The notes under the pieces are model-generated. The model had not been told where the DNA came from and did no database searches. It saw only the letters and a program-made list of their open reading frames with translations. DNA of 64,000 bases from Agrobacterium tumefaciens (GTDB lineage: Bacteria; Pseudomonadota; Alphaproteobacteria; Rhizobiales; Rhizobiaceae), in NCBI RefSeq assembly GCF_005221385.1, contig NZ_CP039903.1, positions 2,919,001 through 2,983,000 of the forward strand, read 5' to 3'. Made by a program: the position numbers and the translations under genes. Shown here piece by piece: positions 1 through 11,340 of this stretch (position 1 is its first letter; each line of letters starts with the position of its first letter).

Positions 1-327
1 GGCAATGGTGCTGCCCGCCTCGATCACGGCGAACTGCGCAGCCCCCTTTTCTTCCGTCGCAATCGCGCCGGTGTGAAACCCAACCCAACCCGGCACGGCC
101 GTTTTCCGCAGCGCGCCGCTCAGCCAGACTGGTGTGTCGTGGTCGCAGAGCGCCAGCAGAACCGCACCCGTTGCGGTGGCAAGCGGTGCCGGCGGGGTAA
201 CTGCGGTTTCGATCGTCTGCGGTGTGCCCGGCCGGGCCATGCCGTCCATCAGCTTTTTGAAAACCCGTTGGGAATCGAAGACGGCGTCGGAAAAACCGCC
301 CGTCAATGCTTCGGCTTTGACACCCAT
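1..327 (-). CDS. phnH: PhnH, carbon-phosphorus lyase core subunit (3' part outside window)
   Basis: Partial gene: the ATG is at 325-327 and the reading frame runs off the window edge, leaving about 109 N-terminal residues. The visible N-terminus (GGFSDAVFDSQRVFKKLMDG, then MARPGTP) is typical of PhnH. PhnH is a structural subunit of the PhnGHIJ complex, which converts alkylphosphonates to ribose phosphonate intermediates. Its ATG shares one base with the TGA of phnG (TGATG), so the two are probably translationally coupled. phnIJ and later genes are expected outside the window. Identity is firm from the family motif and the phnG/phnF context. Confidence 0.9.
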   Translation of the reverse strand, partial: MGVKAEALTGGFSDAVFDSQRVFKKLMDGMARPGTPQTIETAVTPPAPLATATGAVLLALCDHDTPVWLSGALRKTAVPGWVGFHTGAIATEEKGAAQFAVIEAGSTIA

Positions 328-788
328 CAATCTTCTCCTCGAACCATGGTGAAGAAATCGACACGCGTGGCGGCGGTCTCTTTTGTTTTCCGCTGTTTTT
401 CCTCGGTCAGTCTTTTTTCGACCGGTGAGAGAAGCTCGGTTTCAATGAAGTCCCGCGTCGGATTTTCCTGCCAGAGCGCGTCGAAAACGGCCGCGTACCA
501 GGCCTTCTTGCGGCCGGTGCCGAGAACATGGGCATGGCCGACAGTGCCGGAAGCAAGCTTGATCGTTGCGCGGGTAACGGTGGTTTCACCCAGATTGAAA
601 GGCGCGCCGCCGCCGCCGATACGTCCCTTGACCATGACGAGGCCGGTTTCCGGTCCGCGCACATTTTCCATCTGCGGGCTGGCGTCCTGCCGGTTCCAGA
701 CCGTTTCGAGTTCCTGAACGGTTGCGCGGGCGAGAAGGGCCGCCACCCGCTTCCTTCCCGCATGTATATTCGCAGCTTCGTTATTCAT
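327..788 (-). CDS. phnG: PhnG, carbon-phosphorus lyase core subunit
   Basis: 153 residues, the normal PhnG length. PhnG is a subunit of the C-P lyase core complex for phosphonate use. The conserved centre VKGRIGGGGAPFNLGETTVT (about residues 52-72) and the following GHAHVLGTGRKKAWYAAVFD block are visible. I chose the ATG at 788 over one 33 bases upstream because AGAGG sits just before it and the upstream extension (from 821) would run through the operator palindrome. It is the first gene of the minus-strand phn operon and is divergent from phnF. Expression is probably controlled by PhnF at 803-826. Confidence 0.9.
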   Translation of the reverse strand: MNNEAANIHAGRKRVAALLARATVQELETVWNRQDASPQMENVRGPETGLVMVKGRIGGGGAPFNLGETTVTRATIKLASGTVGHAHVLGTGRKKAWYAAVFDALWQENPTRDFIETELLSPVEKRLTEEKQRKTKETAATRVDFFTMVRGED

Positions 789-802
789 CGCTTGACCTCT
801 AA

Positions 803-826
803 TGTCTATTGATATAGACAACTATA
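803..826. promoter_or_regulatory. Two overlapping palindromes, candidate PhnF operator
   Basis: TGTCTAT-TGAT-ATAGACA at 803-820 is a perfect 7-bp inverted repeat with a 4-bp centre. TATAG-ACAA-CTATA at 813-826 is a second perfect repeat that overlaps it. They lie between the divergent phnG and phnF starts. PhnF-type GntR/HutC regulators bind short dyads in this position, so autoregulated control of both genes is the simplest reading (inference). Confidence 0.65.
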
Positions 827-870
827 CAATATAAGCTACAATTAACGGCGATGAATGACAAGCGTGTGAC

Positions 871-1608
871 ATGAGCCCTGCAGCAGCAATGAAAAGAAAG
901 AACGGCGTCGCGCTCTGGCGGCAGATTGCCGACCGGATCAGAGGCGAGATCGCGGCAGGCGATCACGACGAAACCGGCATGTTGCCGCCGGAAATGGCGC
1001 TGGCCGAAAAATTCGGCGTCAACCGCCACACCGTCAGAAGCGCCATTGCCGCATTGGCGAGCGAAGGCATCCTCGAGCCGATGCAGGGGCGTGGCACGAT
1101 GATCGCCCGCAAGGAACGGCTGAGTTTTCCGATTTCACTGCGCACACGGTTCACGGCAGGCATCGCAGATCAGGTGAAGGAAATGGAGGCGCTGCTTCTT
1201 TCCCACACGACCGAACCCGCAAGCGCCGATCTGGCAGCGCGGCTGCAACTGCAGACCGGCGCACCGCTCGTGCGTCTGGAGACCTTGCGCAAGGCTGACA
1301 CCCGGCCGGTTTCCCGCTCGACCACGTGGTTTCCGGCGGATCGTTTTGCCGGAATTGGCGAGGCCTATCAGAAAAGCGGCTCGATCACGGCCGCTTTCAA
1401 ATCGCTCGGCGTGGCCGACTACGTGCGCATTTCCACCGTCATCTCCGCCAGCCATGCGGATACGCAGGATCTGGCCGATCTCGAATTGTCGCCGGGCGCG
1501 ATTCTACTCGTCACCCAGGCGCTGAATGCCGATATGGATGGCGTGCCGGTGCAATATGCCGTCAGCCGATTTTCGGCCGATACCGTCGAATTCACGGTGG
1601 AAAATTAG
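871..1608 (+). CDS. phnF: PhnF, GntR/HutC-family phosphonate operon repressor
   Basis: 245 residues. An N-terminal winged helix (about residues 12-75, with PPEMALAEKFGVNRHTVRSA) is followed by a UTRA effector-binding domain (about 95-240) ending in VPVQYAVSRFSADTVEF, the HutC-subfamily layout of PhnF. It is divergent from phnGH, as is usual for phosphonate operons in rhizobia. The Shine-Dalgarno signal is weak at both the 871 ATG and the 889 ATG, so the exact start is uncertain. The ligand is not known from sequence; phosphate or a phosphonate is plausible. Confidence 0.85.
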   Translation: MSPAAAMKRKNGVALWRQIADRIRGEIAAGDHDETGMLPPEMALAEKFGVNRHTVRSAIAALASEGILEPMQGRGTMIARKERLSFPISLRTRFTAGIADQVKEMEALLLSHTTEPASADLAARLQLQTGAPLVRLETLRKADTRPVSRSTTWFPADRFAGIGEAYQKSGSITAAFKSLGVADYVRISTVISASHADTQDLADLELSPGAILLVTQALNADMDGVPVQYAVSRFSADTVEFTVEN

Positions 1609-1610
1609 GC

Positions 1611-2450
1611 TTATTCCGTCTGCGAAAGACCGAGCACATCCAGCATGGAATAGAAGCCCGGCTTCTTGTCTAAAGCCCAGACAGCTGCCGCAATCGCACC
1701 GCGTGCGAAAATGGAGCGGTCGCCGGCATAGTGGGAAAGCTCGACGCGTTCACCCTCGCCGGCAAAGATCACCGAATGTTCACCGATCACCGAACCGCCG
1801 CGCAGCGTGGCGAAACCGATGGTGCCAGTCTCCCGCGCACCCGTATGTCCGTCGCGCACGCGAACGGAAGAGGTGGTGAGATCGACCTTGCGGCCGGCCG
1901 CGGCCGCTTCACCCAGCAAAAGCGCCGTGCCGGAAGGCGCGTCCACCTTGTGCTTGTGGTGCATTTCCAGGATTTCGATGTCCCAGTTCTGCGCATCCAG
2001 CGCCTGCGCCGCCTGCTGCGTCAAAACGCTGAGCAGGTTGACGCCGAGGCTCATATTGCCCGACTTGACGATGCGCGCATGGCGCGACGCCGCCTTGAAT
2101 TTTTCCTCGTCATCCGGCGAACAGCCGGTGGTGCCGATGACATGCACGATGCGAGCCTGCGCGGCGAGACCGGCGAAGGTGACGCTGGTTGCCGGTGAGG
2201 TGAAGTCAATCACCCCTTCGGCATGGAGAAAGGCCTGCAGCGGATCGCTGGTGATTTCGACGCCGATGGGCCCAAGACCGGCAATCTCGCCAGCATCGCG
2301 GCCGACAAAGGCCGAGCCTTCACGCGCGACGGCGGCATGCAGCTGGACGCCTGATGTCTGGTGAATGAGGCGGATGAGCGCCTGTCCCATGCGGCCCGCC
2401 GCGCCGACCACCACCAGTTTCATGTCGCTGCTGCCCATGTTTTCACTCAC
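1611..2450 (-). CDS. dapB: 4-hydroxy-tetrahydrodipicolinate reductase
   Basis: 279 residues with the N-terminal nucleotide-binding loop [10 protein letters not shown] (about 14-23) and the signature [15 protein letters not shown], which carries the catalytic histidine and lysine. DapB performs the second committed step of the diaminopimelate/lysine pathway in the cytoplasm and so feeds peptidoglycan precursors. The longest start is a GTG at 2450; ATGs at 2438 and 2423 are also possible, the last immediately before [10 protein letters not shown]. It converges with phnF, whose stop is two bases away. Confidence 0.95.
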   Translation of the reverse strand: MSENMGSSDMKLVVVGAAGRMGQALIRLIHQTSGVQLHAAVAREGSAFVGRDAGEIAGLGPIGVEITSDPLQAFLHAEGVIDFTSPATSVTFAGLAAQARIVHVIGTTGCSPDDEEKFKAASRHARIVKSGNMSLGVNLLSVLTQQAAQALDAQNWDIEILEMHHKHKVDAPSGTALLLGEAAAAGRKVDLTTSSVRVRDGHTGARETGTIGFATLRGGSVIGEHSVIFAGEGERVELSHYAGDRSIFARGAIAAAVWALDKKPGFYSMLDVLGLSQTE

Positions 2451-2577
2451 TTTTCATGTCGGGCGGATCGGAACCCGCCGGTATCGGACGTTTGATGTTT
2501 GCAGCGGTGACGTTAAAGACCAGCCGCTCGCTTCGCAAGCGTCACATGGGAAGGATAGCCAGTTGAGAGGAGAGCGA

Positions 2578-3612
2578 TCAGGCTCTCCAGCGCCGCCCGT
2601 CCAGCGCCAGGCCGAAATCGGCAGGCGTTCTCGCATAGGTGGCGAGGCCGGAAAGGGCCGCCTGCGGATGGGTGACCACGAAGGTCGGAATGGTCCGCAT
2701 CAACGCGCTGTGTGGCGCCTTGTCTTCAAAGGCGGCCCGGAACTCCGGACTCTTCAGCGCCGGGATGATCTTCTGCGAAATGCCGCCGGCGAGATAGACG
2801 CCGCCCTTTGCCATGAAAATCAGCGCGAGATCGCCCGCCACGCGGCCGAGATAGGTGCTGAAAAGCGAAAGCGTTTCTTTTGCCTGCGCGTTCTGGCCCG
2901 AAAGCCCATGCGAGGTGATATCGGCCGGATCGGAAAAGACGGGTTCGATGCCATCGGTCTTGCAGACGGCGCGGTAAAGATTGACCAGTCCGCGCCCGCA
3001 CAGGATCTGTTCGCCGGCAACACGGCCCTCAATGGTTTCGATATGCGGGAAAACCGCATAATCACGCGCACTTCTTGGGCCGACATCGATATGGCCGCCC
3101 TCACCGGGCACCGGGAACCACATATGACGGGCGTAAACCAGACCGGCGACGCCGAGACCCGTGCCGGGTCCGAGAACGACGCGCGACGCCAGCATGTCTT
3201 TCTTGCCGGAGCCGATAGGCTCGCGGTTGTCGTCGTCAAGCGCTGCAATCGCCAGAGCCTGTGCCTCGAAATCATTGATGACGATGACATCCTTCAGGCC
3301 GAGATTAGCCAGCATGCCCTTTGGCTTGACGACCCAGTGGCAGTTGGTGAGCGGTATCTCGTCGCCTTCGATGGGGCCGGCAATCGCAAGAATTGTCGAG
3401 ACCGGCTGAAGCGATGTCTTGTCCAGGACCGCTTTCTGGATGGCGTCGTCGATCGTCGGATATTCCGCCGTCTTCACGGTGGTGAGGTGCACCGGTTCCG
3501 CAAAGGAATCGATCAGGATGGAAAAGCGGGCATTGGTGCCGCCGATGTCGCCAAGAAGGATCGGAAAGGACAGATATTCGGTATCGGACGTCTTCGGCAT
3601 TGCCTGTTCCAT
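2578..3612 (-). CDS. glk: Glucokinase
   Basis: 344 residues of the bacterial Glk family. The phosphate loop [12 protein letters not shown] (about 21-32), the catalytic block INDFEAQA, the adenosine motif [11 protein letters not shown] and the substrate/base motif PGEGGHID are all present. The enzyme phosphorylates glucose with ATP at entry to the Entner-Doudoroff/pentose phosphate routes. The start is either the ATG at 3612 or the one at 3600. It lies 13 bases downstream of mgsA on the same strand, which suggests a shared transcript. Confidence 0.95.
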   Translation of the reverse strand: MEQAMPKTSDTEYLSFPILLGDIGGTNARFSILIDSFAEPVHLTTVKTAEYPTIDDAIQKAVLDKTSLQPVSTILAIAGPIEGDEIPLTNCHWVVKPKGMLANLGLKDVIVINDFEAQALAIAALDDDNREPIGSGKKDMLASRVVLGPGTGLGVAGLVYARHMWFPVPGEGGHIDVGPRSARDYAVFPHIETIEGRVAGEQILCGRGLVNLYRAVCKTDGIEPVFSDPADITSHGLSGQNAQAKETLSLFSTYLGRVAGDLALIFMAKGGVYLAGGISQKIIPALKSPEFRAAFEDKAPHSALMRTIPTFVVTHPQAALSGLATYARTPADFGLALDGRRWRA

Positions 3613-3625
3613 ATTGGGGTGCGGG

Positions 3626-4009
3626 TCAGTCGGCGGAGTTGAAGTCGATCAGGTTTTCTGCGGTGGCGCGGTTGAGCGCCATGGGAATATCGTAAACCGT
3701 GGCAAGCCGGGTCAGCGCCTTTACATCCACATCATGTGGCATGGCCGTCAGCGGGTCGGTGAAAAAGATCAGCATGTCCACTTCGCCGGTGGCGATCATC
3801 GCGCCGATCTGCTGGTCGCCGCCAAGCGGTCCGCTTTTCAGACGAATGACCTCGAGCCCCGGGCAGGCTTCCTGTACCCGCCCGCCGGTCGTGCCGGTGG
3901 CGACGATCCTGAAACTGGAGAGCGCCTTCTGGTGATGACGGGCGAAATCCGCCATATCGTCTTTTTTCTCGTCGTGAGCGATGAGCGCGATACAGCGTTG
4001 CCCTTCCAT
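3626..4009 (-). CDS. mgsA: Methylglyoxal synthase
   Basis: 127 residues with the MGS-like fold. The [13 protein letters not shown]-terminus, the phosphate-binding ATGTTG, the [12 protein letters not shown] block with the active-site aspartate, and FFTDPL are visible. The enzyme converts dihydroxyacetone phosphate to methylglyoxal plus phosphate, relieving sugar-phosphate stress. A GGGAC-type ribosome site precedes the ATG. Transcription continues into glk, so a sugar kinase and the overflow enzyme for its downstream products share a transcript. Confidence 0.95.
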   Translation of the reverse strand: MEGQRCIALIAHDEKKDDMADFARHHQKALSSFRIVATGTTGGRVQEACPGLEVIRLKSGPLGGDQQIGAMIATGEVDMLIFFTDPLTAMPHDVDVKALTRLATVYDIPMALNRATAENLIDFNSAD

Positions 4010-4110
4010 GGTCCCAGCCTGTCCCCGTAAAGAATTAAATCGATTTGAAGCCTTCTATAACAGCTTGCCGCCATTTGAAAAGGGAAGCTGTTGAATGCCT
4101 CATTTCTGTT

Positions 4111-5166
4111 TCAGTTCAATGTCGGACGTTGGGTCGGAAGCGGAATATCCGAAGGCGGCTGGAGGGTCGGAGCGTTCTGAATAACCTGTTCCACGCTTTG
4201 CTGGCGCACGGCCTGGACCGGCGCGGGGGAATATGCCTGCGCAGCAATACCCTCGGGGTTGGCGGAAGGGGCGGCAGCCACGGCGGCGCAGGCGGCGGGC
4301 AGGTCGGAGACCATGACCGGACGCGGTTTCACCGGTTTGGCATTGGGGTCTTTTTTCGGCGGCGCCCATGGTTCTTTGGTAAACCACCAGGCGAGCGACT
4401 TGTCGCAGCCATCGCCTTTGCCCACGGCCGCCTGCGGCTTGCAGTTAGGCGCGCCGGGCGGGCATTCGAGGCGGATGTGGAAATGTTCGTCGTGCCCATA
4501 GATCGGCCTGATCTTGCCCATGAAGGTGCGGTCGCCGGTCCATGTCTGGCAAAGCTTCTGCTTGATGGCCGGGTTGACGAAGACGCGCTCCACCTGCGGA
4601 TAGCTCGCCGCCATCATCACCAGCCGGGCATTGAGCGGCGACCATTTGCGATCATCGACCGTCAAAAACTTGGCTTTGTCCAGCATGGAAATGAACGGCA
4701 CCGTTTCGCGCTGCTCCACACTCAGCCGGGGATTAGGCATTGGCCGCCACCAGACATCCACATCGAGTCCGATCTGGTGCGACGCATGGCCGGTCAGCAT
4801 CGGCCCGCCGCGTGGCTGGGAAATATCGCCGAGCAGCAGACCCGGCCAGCCGATCTTCTGCGCATCCTGCGAAAAGCGCTCGAGGAAGGAAATCAGCTGC
4901 GGCTGGCCCCAGCGCCGGTTGCGCGAAAGCCGCATGGCCTGCCAGCCGGGACCGTCGGTCGGCATGGCGATGGCGCCGGACTGGCAGCCCTTGGCATAGG
5001 AGCCAATCGGCTGGGAGGCTGCTGCGGAGGGCAGGGCCGTGTGGCCGAACACTTCTTTCGCGGGCCGGTCCTCGGCCGATGCGGTTTCCATCTGCAACTG
5101 CAGCGCGGAAACGACCGAAATCGCCAGCATGGCCGCCTTGAAAACTCTCGATGATCCCGCCGTCAT
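4111..5166 (-). CDS. mepA: Penicillin-insensitive murein endopeptidase MepA
   Basis: 351 residues. An N-terminal signal peptide (hydrophobic, ending near METASA) leads into the MepA/LAS metallopeptidase domain. The metal-ligand motifs GHASHQIGLDVDVW (about 125-138) and DEHFHIRL (about 226-233) are intact. It is a periplasmic enzyme that cuts D-Ala-DAP cross-links and releases muropeptides. The C-terminal 90 residues are proline/alanine-rich and low complexity, longer than in E. coli. It is divergent from the yepA-yejBEF importer, a notable pairing given the muropeptide-import role published for YejBEF-YepA in A. tumefaciens. Confidence 0.92.
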   Translation of the reverse strand: MTAGSSRVFKAAMLAISVVSALQLQMETASAEDRPAKEVFGHTALPSAAASQPIGSYAKGCQSGAIAMPTDGPGWQAMRLSRNRRWGQPQLISFLERFSQDAQKIGWPGLLLGDISQPRGGPMLTGHASHQIGLDVDVWWRPMPNPRLSVEQRETVPFISMLDKAKFLTVDDRKWSPLNARLVMMAASYPQVERVFVNPAIKQKLCQTWTGDRTFMGKIRPIYGHDEHFHIRLECPPGAPNCKPQAAVGKGDGCDKSLAWWFTKEPWAPPKKDPNAKPVKPRPVMVSDLPAACAAVAAAPSANPEGIAAQAYSPAPVQAVRQQSVEQVIQNAPTLQPPSDIPLPTQRPTLN

Positions 5167-5368
5167 ATAGCCGTGTCCGTCCGATCAGATGATTCTCTTC
5201 CCCTTAGAATAAACTGGAACGGGATTTTGTTGAAACCATGTTTCGCCCTGTTTGTGCAAAGCAGGGAATTAAGGGTGCCGATAAAGAGCTTGTGAGTCGA
5301 AGCATCTGTTTTTTGCCAATCTTTGTTTTATGCTCTGCGCAACAAACACAAAACAGGAACCGCCCCGA

Positions 5369-7213
5369 ATGATATTGGCTCCACTGAAATCCCGCCTTCT
5401 GATCGCCCTTGCGGCATCCGCCATGCTGATCCCGGCGGCTGCCTTCGCCCAGTCGGGCGATGTCTGGCGAAAGGGGATTTCGACGGTCGGGGAACTGAAA
5501 CATCCTGATGGTTTCGATCATTTCGACTATGTGAACACCAAGGCCCCGAAAGGCGGTGCGCTGCGCATGTCGACGACGGGAACCTTCGATACGCTCAATC
5601 CGCTGCTCGCCAAGGGCGAGGCGGCGACCGGCCTTTCGCTGGTTTTCGATACGCTGATGAAATCGACGGAAGAAGAGCTGTCAGCCTCCTACGGGCTTCT
5701 GGCCGAGGGCGTCAGCTATCCCGACGATATTTCGAAGGCGACATTCCGGCTACGGGCGGAGGCCAAATGGGCGGACGGCAAGCCGGTGACGCCGGAGGAC
5801 GTGGTTTTCAGCTTCGAAAAGGCCAAGGATCTGAGCCCGCAGCTTGCCACCTATTACACCCACGTCACCAAGGCGGAGGTGAGTGGCGAGAGGGACATCA
5901 CCTTCACATTCGATGAAAAGAACAATCGCGAATTGCCGCAGATTGTCGGGCAGTTGCTCATCGTTCCGAAGCACTGGTGGGAAGCTGCCGGCCCAGACGG
6001 CAAGCCGCGTGATATCTCCCGTGGCACGCTGGAGCCGGTTATGGGCTCCGGCCCCTACAAGATCGCGTCCCTGTCTCCCGGCTCGACGATGACCTATGAG
6101 CGTCGCGACGACTATTGGGGCAAGGACGTCAATGTGAATGTCGGGATGAACAATTTCAAAACCATCACCTACAATTTCTTTTCCGATCAGGATGTGGAAT
6201 TCCAGGCCTTCAAGTCCGGTACGGTCGATTTCCGCCAGGAAGCCTCTTCCAGCCGCTGGGTTACCGGTTACGATTTTCCGGCCGTCAAGGAAGGCCGCGT
6301 CAAGAAGGAAGAATTGCCGAACATTTATCGCTCCGTCGGCATCATGCAGGCCTTCGTGCCGAACATGCGTCGTGAAAAGTTCCAGAACCCGAAACTGCGC
6401 AAGGCGCTCAATTACGCCTTCGATTTCGAGGAGCTGAACCGCACGCTCGCTTACGGGCAGTTCCAGCGCATCAACAGCTTCTTCATGGGCAGCGAGCTCG
6501 CCTCTTCCGGCTTGCCGACCGGGCGCGAGCTGGAACTGCTTCAGGAACTGAAGGACCAGGTTCCGCCGGAAGTCTTCACCACCGAATACCGTAACCCGGT
6601 GGCAGGCGATCCTGCCAAGCAGCGTGACAATCTGCGCGAGGCGGTGAAGTTGATGAAAGAGGCCGGTTACGAGCTGCGCGGCAACCGCATGGTCAATGCG
6701 GCAACCGGACAGCAGCTGGATATGGAATTCCTGATCGATTCCTCCGGCATGGAAAGAACGATCCTGCCCTATGTCCAGAACCTCAAGAAGATCGGCATCA
6801 ATGCCACGATCCGCACGGTCGATGCCTCGCAATATACCAACCGCGCCCGCAGCTTCGATTTCGACATCGCCGTCAAACTCTGGGCGACATCGGCCAATCC
6901 CGGCAACGAACAAGCGGATTTCTGGGGCTCGGCCGCCGCCGATCGGCAGGGATCCAACAACCTTGGCGGCATCAAGAACCCCGCCGTCGATGCTTTGGTC
7001 AGAAAGGTCATATTTGCGCCCAACCGGGATGAACAGGTGGCCGCGGCGCGGGCGCTCGACCGGGTGCTTCTGGCAAACAGCTACGTCATTCCGCAATTTT
7101 ACCGCGGCGAGATGTTCCTCGCTTACTGGAACACACTCACGCGTCCTGAAAACCTGCCTGAATACGGCATCGGTTTTCCGGACGCATGGTGGTCCAGTCA
7201 GGCCGGAAACTGA
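5369..7213 (+). CDS. yejA: Periplasmic (muro)peptide-binding protein, YepA/YejA type
   Basis: 614 residues, SBP family 5 (DppA/OppA type), with a clear signal peptide (ALAASAMLIPAAAFAQ). I chose the ATG at 5369, preceded by CAGGAA, over one at 5330 because the signal peptide then starts at once. The SBP_bac_5 signatures around AEAKWADGKPVTPEDVVFSF and MGSGPYKI are present. It delivers peptides to YejBE(F). In A. tumefaciens, YejBEF with the binding protein YepA is reported to import muropeptides and affect ampC expression; the position here suggests this is that protein (inference). It is the first gene of the operon. Confidence 0.9.
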   Translation: MILAPLKSRLLIALAASAMLIPAAAFAQSGDVWRKGISTVGELKHPDGFDHFDYVNTKAPKGGALRMSTTGTFDTLNPLLAKGEAATGLSLVFDTLMKSTEEELSASYGLLAEGVSYPDDISKATFRLRAEAKWADGKPVTPEDVVFSFEKAKDLSPQLATYYTHVTKAEVSGERDITFTFDEKNNRELPQIVGQLLIVPKHWWEAAGPDGKPRDISRGTLEPVMGSGPYKIASLSPGSTMTYERRDDYWGKDVNVNVGMNNFKTITYNFFSDQDVEFQAFKSGTVDFRQEASSSRWVTGYDFPAVKEGRVKKEELPNIYRSVGIMQAFVPNMRREKFQNPKLRKALNYAFDFEELNRTLAYGQFQRINSFFMGSELASSGLPTGRELELLQELKDQVPPEVFTTEYRNPVAGDPAKQRDNLREAVKLMKEAGYELRGNRMVNAATGQQLDMEFLIDSSGMERTILPYVQNLKKIGINATIRTVDASQYTNRARSFDFDIAVKLWATSANPGNEQADFWGSAAADRQGSNNLGGIKNPAVDALVRKVIFAPNRDEQVAAARALDRVLLANSYVIPQFYRGEMFLAYWNTLTRPENLPEYGIGFPDAWWSSQAGN

Positions 7214-7353
7214 CGCTGGCCTTGCTTTCGCGCCGAAGGCTTGATTCACATAGGGCGAAACGAATCGCTTAAGGCGCAGGCAAGCGCTTTCAGGAAAGGA
7301 CCGGGTTTGACAGAAACGAAAACCGCTGACGTGTCGGCCGGGAGCCGAGGCTG

Positions 7354-8448
7354 ATGGGCGCCTATATCCTCAGACGTCTGGCGTTGATGATCCCGACCAT
7401 CATCGGCATCATGGGCATTTCGTTTCTCGTCATCCAGTTCGCGCCGGGCGGGCCGGTGGAGCAGGTTGTCGCGCAGCTGACGGGGCAGGGCGACAGCGCC
7501 TCCGACCGGCTCTCGGGCGGCGGCGATCTCATGGGTCAATCCGGCGGCTTCGATGAAAGCGGCTCGAAATATCGCGGTGCGCAGGGGCTTGATCCGGAGT
7601 TGATCGCCAAGCTCGAGAAGCAGTTCGGTTTCGACAAGCCGCCGCTTACCCGTTTTCTCGAAATGATGTGGAATTACATCCGCTTCGACTTCGGGGACAG
7701 CTTCTTCCGCAATTCCTCGGTCATTGATCTCATCATCGACAAGCTGCCGGTGTCGATGTCGCTTGGTTTCTGGATCCTGATCATCTCCTACATCATCTCC
7801 ATTCCCCTCGGAATCAAGAAAGCCGTTTCCGATGGCTCGACGTTCGATGTCTGGACCTCCGGCATCATCATCATCGGTTATGCGGTGCCGAGCTTCCTGT
7901 TCGGTATTCTGCTCATCGTGCTTTTCGCCGGCGGATCGTTCTTCGACTGGTTCCCGCTGCGCGGTCTGGTATCGGATAATTTTGACCAGCTGAACTGGTG
8001 GCAGAAGATCATCGACTACTTCTGGCACCTGACGCTGCCATTGATCGCGCTGTCGCTCTCGGCTTTCGCAACGACGACGCTTCTGACGAAAAACTCCTTC
8101 ATCGACGAGATCAAGAAGCAATATGTCGTCACCGCCCGCGCCAAGGGTCTCACCGAACGCAAGGTTCTCTATGGCCACGTCTTCCGCAACGCGATGCTGA
8201 TCGTGATTGCCGGTTTTCCTGGCGCTTTCATTTCGGCCTTCTTCACCGGCTCGCTGCTGATCGAGAATATCTTCTCGCTCGATGGCCTTGGCCGCCTCGG
8301 TTATCTCTCGGTCGTCAACCGTGACTATCCGATCGTGTTCGGCACGCTCTTCATCTTCTCACTGATGGGCCTCGTTGTCGGCCTCATATCGGACCTCATC
8401 TATACATGGATCGATCCGCGCATCGATTTCGAGCGGAGGGACGTGTGA
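7354..8448 (+). CDS. yejB: ABC transporter permease YejB
   Basis: 364 residues. An N-terminal membrane helix ([20 protein letters not shown]) is followed by a BPD_transp_1 domain with about five more helices, and the cytoplasmic EAA loop [20 protein letters not shown] (about 263-282) that contacts the ATPase. A roughly 60-residue insertion after the first helix, rich in Gly, Ser and Asp, is typical of YejB. It is an inner-membrane half of the (muro)peptide importer. Its TGA shares one base with the ATG of yejE. Confidence 0.93.
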   Translation: MGAYILRRLALMIPTIIGIMGISFLVIQFAPGGPVEQVVAQLTGQGDSASDRLSGGGDLMGQSGGFDESGSKYRGAQGLDPELIAKLEKQFGFDKPPLTRFLEMMWNYIRFDFGDSFFRNSSVIDLIIDKLPVSMSLGFWILIISYIISIPLGIKKAVSDGSTFDVWTSGIIIIGYAVPSFLFGILLIVLFAGGSFFDWFPLRGLVSDNFDQLNWWQKIIDYFWHLTLPLIALSLSAFATTTLLTKNSFIDEIKKQYVVTARAKGLTERKVLYGHVFRNAMLIVIAGFPGAFISAFFTGSLLIENIFSLDGLGRLGYLSVVNRDYPIVFGTLFIFSLMGLVVGLISDLIYTWIDPRIDFERRDV

Positions 8449-9589
8449 TGACGCTCGCCCATACCGCCGCAGCCGAAACGATAGAAAAGCCGAAGCGCCC
8501 GTGGTTTTCGCCGACCACCAAACGCCGCTGGCAGAATTTCAAGGCGAACCGGCGCGGTTACTGGTCCTTCTGGCTGTTCCTGATCCTGTTTTTTCTGAGC
8601 CTGATCGCGGAATTCATCGCCAATGACAAACCCATTCTCGCTTCCTACAAGGGTGAGATTCTGGTGCCGGTCATGGTCGATTATCCCGAGGAGAAATTCG
8701 GCGGCTTCCTTGCCCAGACCGACTACAAATCCTCCTTCATCCAGGATGAGATCAACGCCAATGGCTGGATGATCTGGCCGCCGATCCGTTATTCCTACCA
8801 GACGGTCAATTCCAATATTCCGCATTCAGCGCCCACCGCGCCCTTCTGGCTGATGGATAAAAAGGATCGCTGCTCGGCTTACCCGCAGGGCGATGCCGAT
8901 CCCGGTTGCACCCTCGGCAATCTGAATTGGCTGGGAACCGACAATCAGGCGCGCGATGTCACGGCGCGAATGATTTATGGTTTCCGCATCTCCGTGCTGT
9001 TCGGCCTGACACTAACGATCGCGTCGGCCCTTGTCGGCGTCACCGCTGGCGCCATTCAGGGTTATTTCGGCGGCTGGACCGATTTGCTTTTGCAGCGTTT
9101 CATCGAAATCTGGTCGTCCATGCCGGTGCTCTATATCCTGCTCATCATCGCGGCCATTCTTCCACCCGGCTTCTTCGTGCTGCTCGGCATCATGCTGCTG
9201 TTCTCATGGGTCGGCTTCGTTGGCATCGTGAGAGCGGAATTCCTGCGCGCCAGAAACTTTGAATATGTCCGTGCGGCCCGTGCACTTGGCGTTGGCAACT
9301 GGACGATCATGTTCCGGCATCTTCTGCCCAACGCCATGGTGGCGACGCTGACTTTCCTGCCGTTCATCCTTTCTGGCTCGATCACGACGCTCACCTCGCT
9401 CGATTTCCTCGGCTTCGGCATGCCGCCGGGATCGCCGTCGCTGGGCGAGATGATTGCGCAGGGCAAGAACAACCTTCAGGCCCCCTGGCTTGGCCTCACT
9501 GCGTTTTTCACCATGTCCATCATGCTCTCGCTGTTGATTTTCGTCGGTGAAGCGGTGCGCGACGCCTTCGATCCACGCAAGACGTTCCG

Positions 9590-9593
<4 letters not shown>
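8448..9593 (+). CDS. yejE: ABC transporter permease YejE
   Basis: 381 residues. The start at 8448 overlaps the yejB stop by one base and is preceded by GGAGGG, so the in-frame codons further upstream were not used. Its N-terminal helix is followed by a large periplasmic segment (about 70-160) with the WLGTDNQARDV signature of OppC/DppC-type permeases, then five helices and the EAA loop RAARALGVGNWTIMFRHLLP. It forms the heterodimeric channel with YejB. Confidence 0.93.
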
Positions 9594-11239
<1,646 letters not shown>

Positions 11240-11340
11240 GCGCATCGCGCTTCTATTAAGGCAATGATTTTTCTGTTGCTTTGCGGAAAATGCCGACCCA
11301 TGTTGCGGAGGCAATGTGACGCGGAAACGGATTGATTGCC

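Noticed and set aside
2365..3642. Long open frame antisense to glk
   Set aside because: glk carries all glucokinase motifs; the opposite frame is composition-driven.
5750..7249. Long open frame antisense to yejA
   Set aside because: The plus-strand gene is a complete solute-binding protein with signal peptide; the antisense product shows no recognisable fold.
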